A stretch of DNA of 64,000 nucleotides from Phascolarctobacterium_A sp034086985 (lineage in GTDB: Bacteria; Bacillota; Negativicutes; Acidaminococcales; Acidaminococcaceae): positions 274,468-338,467 of the forward strand of contig JAXDZG010000012.1 in assembly GCA_034086985.1 (NCBI GenBank). Direction: 5' to 3'. Positions 43,219 through 52,775 of this stretch are shown here, piece after piece. Below the pieces are notes generated by a model. The model did not search any database and was not told the origin of the DNA. It saw only the letters and a program-made list of their open reading frames with translations. Both the position numbers and the translations under genes were made by a program. Numbering within the stretch: position 1 is the first letter of the stretch; each line of letters begins with the position of its first letter.

Positions 43219-44100
43219 TTATTGTCCAGCCTTCTTACCTCTCAGGAAGAGCCACAGGGGACCTGCCAAGAAGGTAGAGGTATAAGCACCGCTGGAGAAG
43301 CCTACCAGCATAGCAAAGGAGAAGTTGCGAATGGTTTCACCGCCGAAGAGGAAGATAGAAACAACAGCGAACAAGGAGGTGCCCACAGTGTAAATGCTGC
43401 GGCCCATGGTCTGCCAAATACTGCTGTCGATCATATCGCTCAGACTTTCGCTACGACGATGAATCTTCAAATTCTCGCGAATGCGGTCGAAGATAACGAT
43501 GGTACCGTTGATGGAATAGCCTACTACGGTCAGCAGCGCTGCTACGAAGGAGGAGTCCATTTCCATCTGGAAGAGGGAGAAATAGCTTAAGGTTACCGTA
43601 ACGTCGATAATCAGGGCAATAATGGCCGCAATGGCAAACTTAAACTCGAAACGCAGGGTGATATACGCAATCATCAGGAACCAGGACAGCACAATGGCCA
43701 GCACAGCCTGTTGAATGAGCTCGCCACCTACGGTAGCGCCTACGTTTTCCACGCGCTGGATAGCAAAATTACCCAGCTGACCCTTCAAATCATCCATGAC
43801 AGCGCGACGCTTCTCATCGTTAATAACGCCGGTACGGATGAGCACGCCCTGAGCCTCCTTGGCATTGCTATCATTGCTTTCAAGTTGGATGATGCTGTTG
43901 CCCAAATCATGGGTCTTCAGCACATCGCGGACCTGGGCAACCTGTACGGGCTTATCGAAGGACAAGTCCATAATGCTGCCGCCAGTGAAGTCAATGCCCA
44001 AATTGAAGCCACGCATGAGCATGGAGCCAAGACCGATAATCAAGAAGGTAATGGTAATGGCAAAGAAAATCTTGTAATTCTTAACAATGGAGAATTTCAT
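43219..44100 (-). CDS. secF: Protein translocase subunit SecF
   Basis: 293 residues; ATG at 44100 overlaps the secD stop (TAATG). Six membrane helices, with MRGFNLGIDFTGGSIMDLSF in the first periplasmic loop and VVGYSINGTIVIFDRIRENL in helix 4. It works with SecD to pull secreted proteins through SecYEG using the proton gradient. Confidence 0.96.
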   Translation of the reverse strand: MKFSIVKNYKIFFAITITFLIIGLGSMLMRGFNLGIDFTGGSIMDLSFDKPVQVAQVRDVLKTHDLGNSIIQLESNDSNAKEAQGVLIRTGVINDEKRRAVMDDLKGQLGNFAIQRVENVGATVGGELIQQAVLAIVLSWFLMIAYITLRFEFKFAIAAIIALIIDVTVTLSYFSLFQMEMDSSFVAALLTVVGYSINGTIVIFDRIRENLKIHRRSESLSDMIDSSIWQTMGRSIYTVGTSLFAVVSIFLFGGETIRNFSFAMLVGFSSGAYTSTFLAGPLWLFLRGKKAGQ

Positions 44101-45344
44101 TATTTAGCCACCTCCTTAGCCTCAGCCGGCTTCGGTGCGCGAGCACCAAAGAGGAAGTAGCTTTTGGTGATATTGCTGTAAACCAAAAAACGCATGAGGA
44201 ACTTGGTTACGGTTACCGCAGTGAACATACTGAGCAGGGTGCCCAGTGCCAGGGTAACAGCAAAGCCCTTGATGGGGCCGGTACCCAGATAGAACAGCAC
44301 TGCTGCTGCCATCAGGGTAGTGATATTGGAGTCCAAAATGGTAATGATGGCGCGGCTAAAGCCGGAATCCATAGCGCTACGCAAGGTCTTACCCTTCTTG
44401 ATTTCTTCCTTAAAGCGCTCGAAAATCAGCACGTTGGCATCGACAGCCATACCAATGGACAGGATGATACCGGCGATACCGGGCAGGGTCAGGGTTGCAC
44501 CCAAATAACGCATTACCAATAAAAGCAGCATAACATAAAGTAAAAGGGCAATGTCCGCTACTACACCGGATAGACGATAGAACAAAAGCATGAAGACGAA
44601 AACGCCGGCAATACCAATCAGGAAGGCCTTAACGCTCTTATCCTTGGAGTCCTGGCCCAGGGTGGGACCTACGGTGCGGTTTTCCAAAACCTCGATTTTT
44701 ACAGGCAAGCTGCCGCTGCGCAGCAAAATGGCCAAATGCTCGGCCTCCTCCACATTGCGGGAGCCAGAAATCTGGGCTCTGCCGCCAGTGATGGCTTCTT
44801 GTACAACAGGTGCGGTGAGCACCTCGCCATCCAGCACAATAGCAATTTGCTTGCCCACATTACGCGCGGTCAGGTCTGCAAATTTCTTGCCGCCTTCGTC
44901 GCTAAATTCCAGGCCTACTACAGCCTGATTACCTTGGGATACTTGAGCTCTGGCATCCTTCAAATCCTTACCGGTCATGACAACCTTGCCGTTAATATCC
45001 TTGAACTGCAGCATGGCAGTACGGCCCAGCATGGCAATGGCCTTTTCCGGATCCTTAACACCGGGAAGCTCTACAATAATACGGTCCTTGCCCTGACGTT
45101 GAATTACAGGCTCGGTCAGGCCCAGCTCGTTAACGCGGCGCTCGATAATCTTTACGCTGCGGTTAACAGCATCATCGTCCACCTTCAGGTCCGGTGTATC
45201 CACCGCCTGCAGTACAACGTGGGTACCGCCCTGCAAATCCAGACCCTGCTTAATAGAGTTAGCCAGGGGGGAGATGTAGACGCAGAAACCGCCGATTATC
45301 GCCAGTGCAATAACCAGAAATTTCCCCAACTCATTCCAACGCAA
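44100..45344 (-). CDS. secD: Protein translocase subunit SecD
   Basis: 414 residues, ATG at 45344 behind AAGGAGG. First helix, then a periplasmic domain with KQGLDLQGGTHVVLQAVD and RIIVELPGVKDPEKAI, then five more helices with SIGMAVDANVLIFERFKEE. It is close to the length of other Firmicute SecD proteins. Partner of SecF, in an operon with yajC. Confidence 0.96.
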   Translation of the reverse strand: MRWNELGKFLVIALAIIGGFCVYISPLANSIKQGLDLQGGTHVVLQAVDTPDLKVDDDAVNRSVKIIERRVNELGLTEPVIQRQGKDRIIVELPGVKDPEKAIAMLGRTAMLQFKDINGKVVMTGKDLKDARAQVSQGNQAVVGLEFSDEGGKKFADLTARNVGKQIAIVLDGEVLTAPVVQEAITGGRAQISGSRNVEEAEHLAILLRSGSLPVKIEVLENRTVGPTLGQDSKDKSVKAFLIGIAGVFVFMLLFYRLSGVVADIALLLYVMLLLLVMRYLGATLTLPGIAGIILSIGMAVDANVLIFERFKEEIKKGKTLRSAMDSGFSRAIITILDSNITTLMAAAVLFYLGTGPIKGFAVTLALGTLLSMFTAVTVTKFLMRFLVYSNITKSYFLFGARAPKPAEAKEVAK

Positions 45345-45383
45345 AATAATTTCCTCCTTAAAATGGATTTTTAAATTTATCAG

Positions 45384-45971
45384 TTAAAGCGGTGCGAGAG
45401 TGATTATTCCGCTTTCACTAACTATACACTGCATTTTTACATCGTGCTCATCACTGGGCAGACTATCCTGCAGAAGGCAGTCATAAGCAACACCCATAAG
45501 CACGGCCTTTTGCGCCTGCAGCAAAAAGCGGTCATAATAGCCCGCTCCCATGCCCATGCGACTGCCATCGCGACCAAAGGCCACACCTGGCACAAGAACC
45601 AAATCAAAGCAGCTTGGGTCCAGTACCTCTAAGGGCGGACACACGGTGCGAATACCGTAATGGTCTAGGTCAAAATCCTGCATATTTTTGAGACGCACAG
45701 GCTCAAAGCTAGTTGCTGAAATAATATGGGGTACGGCCACGACCTTGCCCATGGCTAGCGCTGCCTCCAGCACTTTATCCACACTTAGCTCCTTACCAAA
45801 CGCCAAAAAGCCCATGACGCTCTTGGCTTTACAAAAAGCATCACAGGCCAGGATCTGCTGAGCCACCGCTTCGCTAGCAGTAGCCACCTGCTCCCTAGTC
45901 AATTGAGCACGCTGCTGGCGCAAGGCCTTGCGCAGCGTTATTTTCGTATGCTCAAGCTTTAGCTCATGCAT
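45384..45971 (-). CDS. fthC: 5-formyltetrahydrofolate cyclo-ligase
   Basis: 195 residues, ATG at 45971 overlapping the yajC stop by eight bases. ITLRKALRQQRAQLTREQV at the start, VPGVAFGRDGSRMGMGAGYYDRF (read in two parts) as the ATP and substrate loop. It recycles 5-formyl-THF to methenyl-THF. Its place between yajC and secD is unusual but clearly co-transcribed. Confidence 0.94.
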   Translation of the reverse strand: MHELKLEHTKITLRKALRQQRAQLTREQVATASEAVAQQILACDAFCKAKSVMGFLAFGKELSVDKVLEAALAMGKVVAVPHIISATSFEPVRLKNMQDFDLDHYGIRTVCPPLEVLDPSCFDLVLVPGVAFGRDGSRMGMGAGYYDRFLLQAQKAVLMGVAYDCLLQDSLPSDEHDVKMQCIVSESGIITLAPL

Positions 45972-46254
45972 TCTTGGTCGGGTCTTGGTGACCGCTCACA
46001 GCATTGCGTGCCATTTCGATTTCTACGCCCTCGGCAACCTGTACCTTGACGCGTTTTTCGCTGATGGCAGTGATTTTACCATAAATGCCGCCGATGGTGA
46101 TGATTTCATCCCCCACCTTCAGGCTGTTGAGTAAATCACGGCGCTTTTGCTGCTCCTTTTTCTGCGGACGCCACAGCATAAAATAGAAAATGCCGCCCAT
46201 TAGGAAAAAAGGCAATAAGGAATTCATCATTGCCATTGTGTCTCCACCTTGCAT
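45964..46254 (-). CDS. yajC: Preprotein translocase subunit YajC
   Basis: 96 residues, ATG at 46254 behind GGAGGTGG; an ATG at 46236 is also possible. One membrane helix (SLLPFFLMGGIFYFMLW), then RPQKKEQQKRRDLLNSLKVG and DEIITIGGIYGKI, the classic YajC core. It associates with SecDF. Confidence 0.96.
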   Translation of the reverse strand: MQGGDTMAMMNSLLPFFLMGGIFYFMLWRPQKKEQQKRRDLLNSLKVGDEIITIGGIYGKITAISEKRVKVQVAEGVEIEMARNAVSGHQDPTKNA

Positions 46255-46324
46255 ATTTCCACCTCCACATAAGCTAAATAGCTGAAAAACAATTATATAT
46301 TCTCTATTATACCTTAAAAATCCT

Positions 46325-47440
46325 CTATCCGCGATAGTTTTCTAAAAATCTTTCTCTAAATTCCGGGAAAGTATCGTTGGCAATGGCCTCACGCACCTCT
46401 TGCGCAAAGTGCAGCAGGAAATGCAGGTTATGAATGGACAAAAGACGCATGCCAAAAATTTCTTCAGCCTTAAACAAGTGGCGAATGTAGGCGCGGCTGT
46501 AGTTACGACAAGCATAGCAGGTGCAGCCATCCTCTAAGGGACGGAAATCCTCTGCATATAAAGCATTGCGCACAACCAAGCGTCCCGTGTGGGTCATGGC
46601 AGTGCCATTTCTAGCAACGCGGGTCGGGAACACACAATCGAACATATCTACGCCCAAATTAACCGCCTCAACGATGCAATCGGGAGTGCCTACGCCCATG
46701 AGATAACGGGCCTTGTTTTTCGGCATTAAGGGAGTAGTCTGGCCCAGGATATCGTACATCATGGGCTTGGGCTCGCCCACGGACAGGCCGCCGATGCCAT
46801 AGCCGGCGAAATCCATCTCGGTGAGCTGCTCTACGCTCATTTTGCGCAAATCGGGGAACATACCGCCTTGGACGATACCGAACAAGGATTGGTCCTCGCG
46901 GGTATGCGCCTCTTGGCAGCGCTTAGCCCAGCGACTAGTACGCAGCGTGGAGCGCTTGGTATATTCGTAATCAGAGGGATAAGGAATGCATTCATCAAAG
47001 GCCATGGCAATATCTGCTCCCAAGGCCTCCTGTACGTGGGTAGAAACCTCCGGGGACAGGAATTGCTTGCTGCCATCGATGTGGGAGTGGAACATAACGC
47101 CCTCCTCCGTAATTTTGCGCATTGCGCCCAAGCTAAATACTTGGAAGCCACCACTATCGGTGAGCATACCCTTTTTGTAGTTCATGAATTTGTGCAAGCC
47201 ACCAGCCTTGCGCACCAGCTCGTGGCCAGGACGCAAAAACAGATGATAGGTATTGGACAAAATCACCTGGCTGCCCATATCGTACAGCTCCTCAGGAGAA
47301 AGTGTTTTGACGGTGGCCTGGGTGCCCACGGGCATGAACATGGGTGTTTCAAAGGTGCCATGGGGCGTGTGCAGACGGCCTAAACGGGCGCCGCTACGGC
47401 TGCATTCTTTAATTAATTCGTAGGTTACTGCGTGCTGCAT
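46325..47440 (-). CDS. tgt: Queuine tRNA-ribosyltransferase
   Basis: 371 residues, ATG at 47440 behind GGAGG. LTDSGGFQVFSLG with the catalytic Asp, GIVQGGMFPDLR, GIGGLSVGEPK, the second Asp in VDMFDCVFPTR, and the zinc site CTCYACRNYSRAYIRHLF with a later His. It swaps guanine-34 for preQ1. Just downstream of queA. Confidence 0.97.
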   Translation of the reverse strand: MQHAVTYELIKECSRSGARLGRLHTPHGTFETPMFMPVGTQATVKTLSPEELYDMGSQVILSNTYHLFLRPGHELVRKAGGLHKFMNYKKGMLTDSGGFQVFSLGAMRKITEEGVMFHSHIDGSKQFLSPEVSTHVQEALGADIAMAFDECIPYPSDYEYTKRSTLRTSRWAKRCQEAHTREDQSLFGIVQGGMFPDLRKMSVEQLTEMDFAGYGIGGLSVGEPKPMMYDILGQTTPLMPKNKARYLMGVGTPDCIVEAVNLGVDMFDCVFPTRVARNGTAMTHTGRLVVRNALYAEDFRPLEDGCTCYACRNYSRAYIRHLFKAEEIFGMRLLSIHNLHFLLHFAQEVREAIANDTFPEFRERFLENYRG

Positions 47441-47448
47441 ATAGCCTC

Positions 47449-48477
47449 CTAAATCTTTTCGTTATTGATAAACATAGCATCGCCGAAGGAGAAAAAGCGA
47501 TATTTTTCTTCCACGGCTACCTTGTAGGTGTTCAGCATAATCTCGCGAGTGGATAATGCGCTGACCAGCATGAGCAGCGTGCTCTGAGGCAAATGGAAAT
47601 TGGTCACCAAAGCATCCACCAATTGGTATTTATAGCCAGGATAGATGAAAATATTGGTCCAGTTGCCACCGGCCTGCAGCTTGCCATCCTTGCAGGCTGC
47701 TTCCAGAGTGCGCACTGAAGTAGTTCCCACAGCGATAATACGGCGTCCCTCAGCCTTAGCCTTGTTCACTGCATCAGCTGCCTCTTGGGAAACAGTGTAA
47801 AACTCCTTGTGCATCTTGTGGTCTTCGATTTTTTCCTCACTAACAGGGCGGAAGGTACCGAGGCCCACATGCAGGGTTACGAATACTTCCTCACAGCCCT
47901 TGTCCTTAATTTTTTGCAAAAGCTCCTTGGTAAAGTGCAAGCCTGCAGTGGGAGCGGCAGCGCTGCCACGCTCGCGGCTATACACCGTCTGATAGCGCTC
48001 CTTATCCTCCAAGGGCGCAGTGATGTACGGAGGCAGAGGCGTCTCACCCAGCCTATCGAGGATTTCTTCAAAAATACCATCAAAGACAAAGCGCACTACG
48101 CGACCGCCAAAGTCCGTATGGTCGATAACCTCGCAGGAGAGCTCCTCACTAAATTTAATCTTCGCGCCCACCTGCAGCTTTTTACCAGGGCGCACCAATA
48201 CTTCCCAATCAGTGGTGTTTTTGCGAGTCAGCAAAAATACCTCCACGTGGGCACCGGTGTCCTTGAAGCCGTGCAAGCGCGCAGGGATAACTCTGGTATC
48301 GTTAAATACCAAAACATCCCCAGGATGTAAATATTCTATTAAATCATAAAAATGCTTATGCTCAATGGCGCCACTGTCCTTATTCACAACCAAGAGGCGG
48401 GAATGGTCCCTCGGCTCCATGGGATGCTGAGCAATGAGCTCCTTAGGCAATTCATAATCAAAATCTGTAACTAACAT
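47449..48477 (-). CDS. queA: tRNA preQ1(34) S-adenosylmethionine ribosyltransferase-isomerase
   Basis: 342 residues, ATG at 48477. DFDYELPKELIAQHPMEPRD and SRLLVVNKDSG at the start, VFNDTRVIPARLHG, GSAAAPTAGLHFTKELL, VTLHVGLGTFRPV, and TNFHLPQSTLLMLVSA. It builds epoxyqueuosine after Tgt. Confidence 0.97.
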   Translation of the reverse strand: MLVTDFDYELPKELIAQHPMEPRDHSRLLVVNKDSGAIEHKHFYDLIEYLHPGDVLVFNDTRVIPARLHGFKDTGAHVEVFLLTRKNTTDWEVLVRPGKKLQVGAKIKFSEELSCEVIDHTDFGGRVVRFVFDGIFEEILDRLGETPLPPYITAPLEDKERYQTVYSRERGSAAAPTAGLHFTKELLQKIKDKGCEEVFVTLHVGLGTFRPVSEEKIEDHKMHKEFYTVSQEAADAVNKAKAEGRRIIAVGTTSVRTLEAACKDGKLQAGGNWTNIFIYPGYKYQLVDALVTNFHLPQSTLLMLVSALSTREIMLNTYKVAVEEKYRFFSFGDAMFINNEKI

Positions 48478-48498
48478 ATTAATCTTCTTTCTTCTAAT

Positions 48499-48547
48499 TT
48501 GCCTCCCTTTGCAAAGGGAGGGGGACCTCTTTAGCGGTGGAGGAATT
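48499..48547. repeat. Short palindromic repeat, copy 1
   Basis: A hairpin GCCTCCCTTT-GC-AAAGGGAGG, then GGGACC, a variable part, then CGGTGGAGGAATT. It shares this plan with 51569-51613. Similar elements are scattered in gut Firmicute genomes. This copy runs into the spoIID-like gene and supplies its final codons and stop. Confidence 0.8.
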
Positions 48548-49913
48548 CTATTTTAGTCCCTGGATAATAATGCGCCAAAATCTGGGCGTAGGTAATCTTT
48601 TCGTTTTCCACTACCATCCCCCGCGCCCCCCAGGCGCTGAGTCCCAGACCGCTGCCGCTTCCCTTGCCGTGGAAAATTAGCTTTTCCTGCTTGCCACCAC
48701 TTAACATGTGGTAGCTGCGCAGGAGCTTATTCCACACAGGTCGCTCGTCCTCCTTGACCTTGATATCAATATCCTTGCTGCCCACCTCGAAGCCAAAGCG
48801 ATCCTCGATGGGCACCTTCAGCGTTTCCGGTGGAGGCGTACCCGTCTCCACGTCGAAGAGCGTACTCTTTAAGCCTAAAATATCTGCTAACTGTTGTCCA
48901 CTCACCTTAACGGTTCCAGCAGTACCGGAAAATATAAGGTAACGCACTCGTCCAGTCTCGGTACGATCATCACCCCTATCATCCAAAGGAGACAATCTTA
49001 CACTATTAATTTTTCCGACAACATAACCTAATTGTGCCAGTTGTCCCTCCAGTAGCGCTGGCGTAGCTCTATATTCCCATTTAAAATCTGGACTATCCTT
49101 ATCAAAGTCCTCTACGGACTGCAGATAAGAAAAGTTCTTTCCCAGCGCGCTAGCGGCAGCTTCAGTCCTACCACCGCTAGATGAGGTGGTCACGGCCATA
49201 ATAGGCATGCCCTGTGCATCCACCAAATATTGTCCGCGAGTGGCAGCTATGAGCTTTGTAACGCCAGCCTTTTCGATTCTAGGGCCCGTGCCTAAATAAG
49301 GCAACTCCTTATCGTTAGCAGTTACATCGTACTGCTTTTTACTATTAAGCTGCTTTCGCTGCATGGCATAGGTACGTGCGGCCACGGCCTGAGCCTTAAT
49401 GCTCTCATCAGGCCACACCACCATGGTCTTGCCAGGTAGCACACTCGCCAAATATTGCTCAAGGTCAACGTAGTTGACCAGCAAAATCTTGCCATTATCC
49501 GCCAGCGCACGCAGATAGCCTTTATAAGCACGCTGGTTAACCTTGGGGCTAGACTTGCCCTCCAAAGTGTTCAAATATAATGTACTGCCAAAAACATGCT
49601 TACCAATGGAGTTCGGTTTAGGCTCTGTTGACACCTCATTTTGTGCCTTATTAGCAACAACCTCTTCCAGCATCAGCTTGCCCTCAGCAACATAAAGGAA
49701 GTACTTCCCTTTGACAATAACTGCTTTCTCCGAACCACTCTGCACTTCAAAATCGCTCTCGCAGCTAATCTCAGCAGTAGCTTGATCATGAACCAAAGCA
49801 ACCCTAATTAGCTCGGCAGCTTCACTACGACTCAAGCCAAAGGCCCCATACAAATAGCCCAAAGCTATTAATAACGTAATTATTATTTTCTTCAGCAAGC
49901 TCGTGGTCACCAC
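48531..49913 (-). CDS. SpoIID/LytB domain protein
   Basis: 460 residues from a GTG at 49913; a TTG at 49898 is better spaced from AAGGTGG. An N-terminal membrane anchor or signal (IIITLLIALGYLYGAFGLS), then the SpoIID/LytB domain with VWPDESIKAQAVAARTYAMQ, TSSSGGRTEAAASALG and the end GKGSGSGLGLSAWGARGM. Family members cut glycan strands of denuded peptidoglycan. The last residues (EFLHR) come from the repeat element. Confidence 0.9.
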   Translation of the reverse strand: MVTTSLLKKIIITLLIALGYLYGAFGLSRSEAAELIRVALVHDQATAEISCESDFEVQSGSEKAVIVKGKYFLYVAEGKLMLEEVVANKAQNEVSTEPKPNSIGKHVFGSTLYLNTLEGKSSPKVNQRAYKGYLRALADNGKILLVNYVDLEQYLASVLPGKTMVVWPDESIKAQAVAARTYAMQRKQLNSKKQYDVTANDKELPYLGTGPRIEKAGVTKLIAATRGQYLVDAQGMPIMAVTTSSSGGRTEAAASALGKNFSYLQSVEDFDKDSPDFKWEYRATPALLEGQLAQLGYVVGKINSVRLSPLDDRGDDRTETGRVRYLIFSGTAGTVKVSGQQLADILGLKSTLFDVETGTPPPETLKVPIEDRFGFEVGSKDIDIKVKEDERPVWNKLLRSYHMLSGGKQEKLIFHGKGSGSGLGLSAWGARGMVVENEKITYAQILAHYYPGTKIEFLHR

Positions 49914-49918
49914 CTTAC

Positions 49919-50536
49919 TTACTTCGCGCTATTCACCATTTTGATATGCTTACTTACAACGATAAACTCACCCTTCGGTGGCTCGCCCTTAGGCTTTTTC
50001 ACCACCTGATATCTATCTCTTTCGCTAAACACGCAGCCACAATATTGTTGCCGATATAAACCAAGCTCAAGACTAATATCTACCCCACGCTGGTAGCCCG
50101 TGCGCCAATCCTCATAAAAAAACAGCACCCCAAACTCCTCCGCCGCAGCCTCTGCCTCGCGCTTAATCAGCTCATGCTTTTGATAAGGACTCACTAGCAA
50201 GGTCGTGCTAAAGGCATCATAGCCGTGCTCCTTGGCAAATTGCGCCGCGTAGCGCAAGCGCACGCGATAGCAATAGGCACAGCGCACAGAGCCCACCTCA
50301 TACTCATGGAGCATGCCGCGCACCGTATCCTCCAAGGGATAGCTTTTATTGATAATCAAATCGTACTCTTTTTTCTCGCAAAACTCACGCAGGGTACTCA
50401 GGCGCTGCTTGAACTCCTTATAGGGATGAATATTGGGATTAAAATAGAGTATGGAAAAATCCACTCCGTCCCCGGTGAGCTTTTCCGTAGGATAGCAAGC
50501 ACAGGGGCCGCAGCAGGCATGTAATAATAGCTTCAT
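49919..50536 (-). CDS. queH: Epoxyqueuosine reductase QueH
   Basis: 205 residues, ATG at 50536. N-terminal LLLHACCGPCACYPTEKL and CAYCYRVRLRYAAQFA hold the paired cysteines for an iron-sulfur centre and metal, and QQYCGCVFSERDRY is the C-terminal cysteine motif of the former DUF208. It does the last step of queuosine synthesis in place of QueG. With queA and tgt nearby, three queuosine genes sit in one operon. Confidence 0.95.
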   Translation of the reverse strand: MKLLLHACCGPCACYPTEKLTGDGVDFSILYFNPNIHPYKEFKQRLSTLREFCEKKEYDLIINKSYPLEDTVRGMLHEYEVGSVRCAYCYRVRLRYAAQFAKEHGYDAFSTTLLVSPYQKHELIKREAEAAAEEFGVLFFYEDWRTGYQRGVDISLELGLYRQQYCGCVFSERDRYQVVKKPKGEPPKGEFIVVSKHIKMVNSAK

Positions 50537-50544
50537 AGCCTCAC

Positions 50545-51555
50545 CTATTTCTCCGGCATGGGCACGCCCAAATAGCGATAGGCCTCGCGGGTAGCGCGGC
50601 GTCCGCGAGGAGTGCGCTGAAGCATGCCTAGCTGAATAAGATAGGGCTCAATAACATCCTCGATGGTGCCGGACTCCTCGCTCACAGCAGCTGCGATGGT
50701 CTCGATGCCCACGGGACCGCCGCCGAAGGTTTTTACGATGGTATTCAAAATGCGGCGGTCGTTGCGGTCCAAGCCGTAACGGTCCACCTCTAGCTTCGCC
50801 AGGGCCTCGTCAGCCAGCTGACGGGTAATGGTCTCCACGCCCAGCACTTGTGCAAAATCACGCACACGTTTCAGCAAGCGATTGGCAATACGGGGCGTGC
50901 CGCGACTGCGGCGCGCAATCTCGTTAGCGCCCTCGCTATCAATATTCACGCCCAAAATATCCGCTGCTCTGGTGATAATAAACTGCAGCTCCTCAGGCTT
51001 ATAAAACTCCAAGCGGCACTGCACGCCGAAGCGGTCACGCAGGGGCGCTGCGATAGCGCCCAAGCGCGTAGTAGCGCCTATAAGCGTAAAGTGAGGCAAA
51101 TCCAGGCGCACGCTGCGAGCAGCAGGGCCCTTGCCAATAATAATATCTAACGCAAAATCCTCCATGGCGGAATAAAGAATTTCCTCCACGGTTTTGGACA
51201 AGCGATGAATTTCGTCAATAAAAAGCACGTCATTATCACCCAAATTGGTGAGAATGGCCGCCAAATCACCCTGACGCTCAATAGCCGGACCGCTGGTAAC
51301 GCGAATATTCACGTTCAGCTCGTTGGCAATAATATTGGCCAGAGTTGTTTTGCCAAGGCCCGGAGGCCCAAAAAGGAGCACATGGTCCAGAGCCTCGTGG
51401 CGAGCAGCCGCAGCCTTAATAAATACGGATAAATTATCCTTGACCTGGCTTTGGCCGATATATTCATTTAAAAGCCGGGGACGCAGGCTGTATTGCCAGC
51501 CATCGGCCTCCTGCTCAGCTCCGGCAATAATTCTGTCATCGAATTCCATTGTCAT
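50545..51555 (-). CDS. ruvB: Holliday junction branch migration helicase RuvB
   Basis: 336 residues from ATG at 51555 behind GAGGAG. RPRLLNEYIGQSQVKDNL, GPPGLGKTTLANI (Walker A), LFIDEIHRLSK (Walker B), and TTRLGAIAAPLRDRFG sensor loop, with a C-terminal winged helix. Motor of branch migration, next to ruvA and ruvC. Confidence 0.97.
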   Translation of the reverse strand: MTMEFDDRIIAGAEQEADGWQYSLRPRLLNEYIGQSQVKDNLSVFIKAAAARHEALDHVLLFGPPGLGKTTLANIIANELNVNIRVTSGPAIERQGDLAAILTNLGDNDVLFIDEIHRLSKTVEEILYSAMEDFALDIIIGKGPAARSVRLDLPHFTLIGATTRLGAIAAPLRDRFGVQCRLEFYKPEELQFIITRAADILGVNIDSEGANEIARRSRGTPRIANRLLKRVRDFAQVLGVETITRQLADEALAKLEVDRYGLDRNDRRILNTIVKTFGGGPVGIETIAAAVSEESGTIEDVIEPYLIQLGMLQRTPRGRRATREAYRYLGVPMPEK

Positions 51556-51568
51556 CAATCTCCTCTAT

Positions 51569-51613
51569 GCCTCCCTTTCAAAAGGGAGGGGGACCGCTTG
51601 CGGTGGAGGAATT
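51569..51613. repeat. Short palindromic repeat, copy 2
   Basis: GCCTCCCTTT-CA-AAAGGGAGG, then GGGACCGC-TT-GCGG-TGGAGGAATT. It fills the gap between ruvA and ruvB. The second hairpin is better preserved than in the copy at 48499. Confidence 0.8.
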
Positions 51614-51615
51614 AT

Positions 51616-52221
51616 TTACCTCTTCGCAAACAGCTTCAGTGCTTGTCTGAGCACTTCCTCGCCGCTGAGCTTCTCAGCGTCCGGAATTTGCTTCAGCACC
51701 GGCACAATCTCGCTATTGCTATAGCCCAAGGATGCCAGCGCCTCCATGGCCTCAGCCACGGCACCGCTGCCTCCGGCAGCAATGCTCTCGCCAAAGTCGC
51801 TACCAGCATCACCCGTGCCGGCGCCAACCTTATCCTTTAATTCTAAGAGCATACGCTCCGCTGTTTTTTTGCCAATACCGGGCAGCTTAGTCAGCGTCTT
51901 TACATCACGACTCTGCACTGCCAAATAGAAAGCATCGGGCTTAATGGCGGACAATATGCCCAAGGCCATCTTGGGGCCTACACCGCTGACATTCAAAAGC
52001 AGCTCAAACAAATTATAATACTCCTGGCTTAAAAAGCCGTAGAGCAAAATCGCATCCTCACGCACCGCAGTATGGGTGTGCACCTGCACCTGAGCTCCCA
52101 AGGCCAGCTGGGCCAAATGAGCCGCCGGCATAAACACACGATAGCCCACGCCGCCTGCAGTTTCGATAAGGCAATAATCGGGGCCAAGATAACCCACATT
52201 GCCCTTAATAGAGCCTATCAT
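51616..52221 (-). CDS. ruvA: Holliday junction DNA-binding protein RuvA
   Basis: 201 residues, ATG at 52221 behind AGGAGGG. N-terminal OB fold (MIGSIKGNVGYLGPDYCLIE), two helix-hairpin-helix motifs (LLNVSGVGPKMALGIL and LTKLPGIGKKTAERML), a flexible glycine-rich linker, and domain III (EAMEALASLGYSNSEI) that touches RuvB. Confidence 0.97.
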   Translation of the reverse strand: MIGSIKGNVGYLGPDYCLIETAGGVGYRVFMPAAHLAQLALGAQVQVHTHTAVREDAILLYGFLSQEYYNLFELLLNVSGVGPKMALGILSAIKPDAFYLAVQSRDVKTLTKLPGIGKKTAERMLLELKDKVGAGTGDAGSDFGESIAAGGSGAVAEAMEALASLGYSNSEIVPVLKQIPDAEKLSGEEVLRQALKLFAKR

Positions 52222-52716
52222 TTATCTTCCCTCCTGCCATCTTCTGGTAGAGGCCGTATTAACGCCGCAAATCGCTGCCGCTAAGGCATCCGCCGTATCA
52301 TCAGGCTTAATCTTCTCCCGAATATTGAGCAAATGCATAACCATAAAAATAACCTGCTCCTTGGTGGCACTGCCAGTGCCTACCACGCTGAGCTTGATTT
52401 GCATGGGCGTGAACTCCATCACCGGCAGTCCATGATTAGCCGCCGCTAAAAGAGCCACTCCCCTCGCCTGGCCTACAGGAATAGCAGTGGTCACATTGCG
52501 ATTGAAAAAAAGCTTTTCAATGCTCATGTAATCAGGATGAAAGTGCTCAATAATATCGCACAAATCATCATAGATTTTTTTCAAGCGCAGCTCCGGCAGC
52601 ATGTCCTTATCCGTCAGGATGGAGCCATAGAACACAGGCCGCAGGCGGTTACCCGTCATATCCACAAGACCATAGCCACAAATAGCCGTGCCCGGGTCTA
52701 TTCCTAAAACCAGCAT
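52222..52716 (-). CDS. ruvC: Crossover junction endodeoxyribonuclease RuvC
   Basis: 164 residues from ATG at 52716 behind GTGAGGACG. Catalytic acidic residues in VLGIDPGTAICGYG, MSIEKLFFNRN and DDTADALAAAIC. It cuts Holliday junctions. First gene of the ruvCAB block; ruvA starts right at its stop. Confidence 0.97.
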   Translation of the reverse strand: MLVLGIDPGTAICGYGLVDMTGNRLRPVFYGSILTDKDMLPELRLKKIYDDLCDIIEHFHPDYMSIEKLFFNRNVTTAIPVGQARGVALLAAANHGLPVMEFTPMQIKLSVVGTGSATKEQVIFMVMHLLNIREKIKPDDTADALAAAICGVNTASTRRWQEGR

Positions 52717-52775
52717 AATCGTCCTCACAAAAACAGAAAGCAGACAAAACCTTGCCTGCTTTCCCGTAAATAATC

